Part shown: positions 9,046 to 10,647 of the stretch, piece by piece
Layout of the letters: the number at the start of each line of letters is the position of its first letter
Position numbering within the stretch: position 1 is the stretch's first letter
DNA from: an uncultured Eubacteriales bacterium
GTDB taxonomy: Bacteria; Bacillota; Clostridia; Christensenellales; Aristaeellaceae
Length of the DNA: 10,647 bases
Reading direction: 5' to 3'
Assembly (NCBI GenBank): GCA_900542395.1
Contig: UQNM01000072.1
Span: 1-10,647 of the forward strand
Notes under the pieces: generated by a model
Databases searched by the model: none
What the model was told of the DNA's origin: nothing
The model's input: the letters and a program-made list of their open reading frames with translations, nothing else
Made by a program: the position numbers and the translations under genes

Positions 9046-9384
9046 TTATTGTGCAATGCAGCCCGTGGCCAGTAAGAGCGCAACGATGCCTAAAAAGAAA
9101 AAGAGGAGGGAAACGCCGTATACATCAGTTTTTTTGACCGAATCCCAGCAAATCATATTTGGATTCATTGGCTTATGGTAGGCGTTTTGATAGGAACAAT
9201 AGATGTGCTTCCACTTTCGTTTATAGCCTGTAAAAGACCAAACGGCAAAAGCAAGGAAAAAAGCGCTGACAATATATAGGGAAGGAAAGAACTGCATGAA
9301 TGTCAACATAACTATCAGCCATCCATAACGATGAAAAAGGGCTAACGCGATGATTTGGTTTGAATAGGCATTTCTTCTGCTCAT
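9046..9384 (-). CDS. Small membrane protein with three predicted segments
   Basis: I do not recognise the family of this 112-residue protein. Hydrophobic stretches at about 8-31, 34-53 and 89-109 suggest three membrane segments. Between the second and third is a hydrophilic loop of about 35 residues (53-88) that is rich in Lys, Trp, Tyr, Asn and Met, with the recognisable cores KRKWKHIYCSYQNAYH and MNPNMICWDSVKK. That loop looks too specific to be random linker and is probably the functional part. AGAGG lies seven to eight bases before the ATG. The start is 46 bases after the dnaE stop and no terminator is visible between them, so it may be read from dnaE as well as from any local promoter. 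It is AT-rich like the DUF2019-like gene downstream and unlike the flanking genes, suggesting that the pair was acquired together. Confidence 0.7.
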   Translation of the reverse strand: MSRRNAYSNQIIALALFHRYGWLIVMLTFMQFFPSLYIVSAFFLAFAVWSFTGYKRKWKHIYCSYQNAYHKPMNPNMICWDSVKKTDVYGVSLLFFFLGIVALLLATGCIAQ

Positions 9385-9430
9385 TGTATGACCTCTGTTT
9401 AGTGTTCAAGATACTGATAAGGAGAAACGC

Positions 9431-10647
9431 TTATTTCAACACGACATTCTTCGCGCCCAACATATCCGAAAGGGTATCTACCAATTCCTGCGTGGGCGAA
9501 ACGAAGAGATTCTGCGGGGCGCGCAGCTTTGCGCCCGTGCTTTCGATGTAGAGCACAACGGGCTTTCGACCCGAAAAACGCTGCAATATCGGCTGAACCA
9601 TGCCGATGGCGCTGTCGCTGGGCAGGCGCAGATAGAGCGTATTGCCCGGTAAAAGCTGCTTGACGGCGGGGGAGAGCGCGCCGTTTTCGCTCATCTGGTC
9701 GAGCTCCGCATCGGTATAGAGCGGCTCGACGGTGTCGAGCATCAGCTTCGGCTCCTCCTCCTCGCGGATGGAGAGGCGGCCGCTCAGCACCACGGCCGTA
9801 TCGGGCATCAGCTCGGTGGAAACGCGCTCGAGCACCCGCGGAAAGACCAGCGCTTCGATGGTGCCGGTCAGATCCTCAAGCGTGGCGAACCCCATCAGGT
9901 TGCCCGCCTTGGTGGCTTTCTGCCGCACTTCGGTGAGCATGCCGCCCATGCGGACGCGCTGACCGTCGAAGGAAAGGCCGTGATCCGGCGATTCCAGCAG
10001 CTCGGTCAGGCGCGCGGTGTTCATATCCAGTGCGGACAGGGCTTTGGAATAATCGCCCAGCGGATGGCCGGAAATGTAAAGCCCGGTCACGTTTTTTTCA
10101 AGGCTGAGCATCGTGCGGAGGTTGTATTCGGGGATGTCGGGCAGCGTGGGCTTCACCTCTTCGAGCAGACCGTCGCCGAAGAGGGACGTCTGCCCGACCA
10201 CGTTGCTGCGGCGGCTCTTTGCCGCGCCGTCCAGCGCGCTTTCATACACGGCCATGAGCTGGGTGCGCCTCGCGCCGGTGCAATCCATTGCGCCGGAAAG
10301 AATCAGCGATTCGACGACGCGCTTGTTGACCTGCTCGGAATCCATGCGCTGGCAGAAATCGAAGATATCTTTATACGGGCCGCCCTTGCGCCGCTGGGCG
10401 ATGATAGAATCGATCGCCTTGTCGCCGCAGGATTTGATCGCGCCGAGGCCGAAACGGATGCCGCTCACGCCCTGCGCGTTCCGGCCGACGGAGAACTTGC
10501 GTACGCTCTGGTTGATATCCGGCGGGAGAAGCGGAATTCCGTGCTTGCGGCAATACTGCGAATACGCCGCGACCTTGCCGCTGTCGGAGGAGACGGAGTT
10601 GAGCAGGGCGGCGAAGAACTGCACAGGGTAATGGCGCTTGAGCCAGC
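9431..10647 (-). CDS. dnaE: DNA polymerase III alpha subunit, C-terminal part (partial)
   Basis: The last 404 residues of the replicative or repair polymerase DnaE are visible; the start lies beyond the right window edge, where the frame is still open (WLKRHYPVQFFAALLNS begins the visible part). The remainder follows the DnaE order: the end of the fingers region with YCRKHGIPLLPPDIN; a helix-hairpin-helix region with RFGLGAIKSCGDKAI; the internal beta-clamp-binding motif QTSLF (bases 10178-10192, about visible residue 152); the SGHPLGDY signature; then the OB-fold (VRMGGMLTEV, about 232-310) with GFATLEDLTG; and finally a C-terminal domain ending GAKNVVLK. The QTSLF clamp motif before the OB-fold fits DnaE rather than PolC. 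No frameshift is seen. It is followed after 46 bases by the AT-rich small-gene pair, with no convincing terminator between. Confidence 0.95.
   Translation of the reverse strand, partial: WLKRHYPVQFFAALLNSVSSDSGKVAAYSQYCRKHGIPLLPPDINQSVRKFSVGRNAQGVSGIRFGLGAIKSCGDKAIDSIIAQRRKGGPYKDIFDFCQRMDSEQVNKRVVESLILSGAMDCTGARRTQLMAVYESALDGAAKSRRSNVVGQTSLFGDGLLEEVKPTLPDIPEYNLRTMLSLEKNVTGLYISGHPLGDYSKALSALDMNTARLTELLESPDHGLSFDGQRVRMGGMLTEVRQKATKAGNLMGFATLEDLTGTIEALVFPRVLERVSTELMPDTAVVLSGRLSIREEEEPKLMLDTVEPLYTDAELDQMSENGALSPAVKQLLPGNTLYLRLPSDSAIGMVQPILQRFSGRKPVVLYIESTGAKLRAPQNLFVSPTQELVDTLSDMLGAKNVVLK

Noticed and set aside
9417..9434. ATAAG/CTTAT stem at the dnaE stop as a possible terminator
   Set aside because: Only five AT-rich pairs with no following T-run on the minus strand; too weak to end transcription.

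Overview
The window looks like chromosomal DNA of an anaerobic, fairly GC-rich Bacillota, most likely a gut-type Clostridia. Reasons: a full-length single-chain pyruvate:ferredoxin oxidoreductase on a consensus vegetative promoter, strong AGGAGG-type ribosome binding sites, short intergenic gaps with intrinsic terminators, a PHP-type replicative polymerase, and a GtrII-type membrane protein of the kind common in Clostridia. The species cannot be named from the sequence alone.

Layout. (1) Bases 1-182: a tiny hydrophobic ORF closed by a strong intrinsic terminator. (2) 291-845 (+): a short adaptor-like protein of the MacA/HlyD type, in which a membrane segment is joined directly to the beta-barrel and membrane-proximal parts; the lipoyl and hairpin parts are absent. 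(3) 917-2982 (-): a two-gene operon with overlapping stop and start codons, a GtrII-like polytopic membrane protein followed by a GNAT acetyltransferase, with its own promoter at 3101-3129 and a terminator at 876-905. (4) 3382-6861 (+): PFOR, the central pyruvate-oxidising enzyme of fermentative anaerobes, driven by a perfect TTGACA-17-TATAAT promoter and closed by a terminator at 6899-6941. (5) 7098-8630 (+): a membrane-anchored surface protein with an acidic cytoplasmic tail, a Pro/Thr linker and three SH3b repeats. (6) 8687-9384 (-): two small, conspicuously AT-rich genes, a three-segment membrane protein and a DUF2019-like putative immunity or HEAT-like protein. (7) 9431-10647 (-): the C-terminal third of DnaE, running off the window.

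Most of the content is housekeeping or cell-surface genes. The two parts that fit least well are the AT-rich two-gene cassette just downstream of dnaE, which looks imported and may be an orphan immunity-type unit, and the internally shortened adaptor. The GtrII-like protein also appears to lack acidic/basic loop residues I expect in the family. I found no CRISPR array, tRNA, rRNA, transposase or clear phage gene. No system here can be called new on sequence alone; the AT-rich pair is the best candidate for follow-up.
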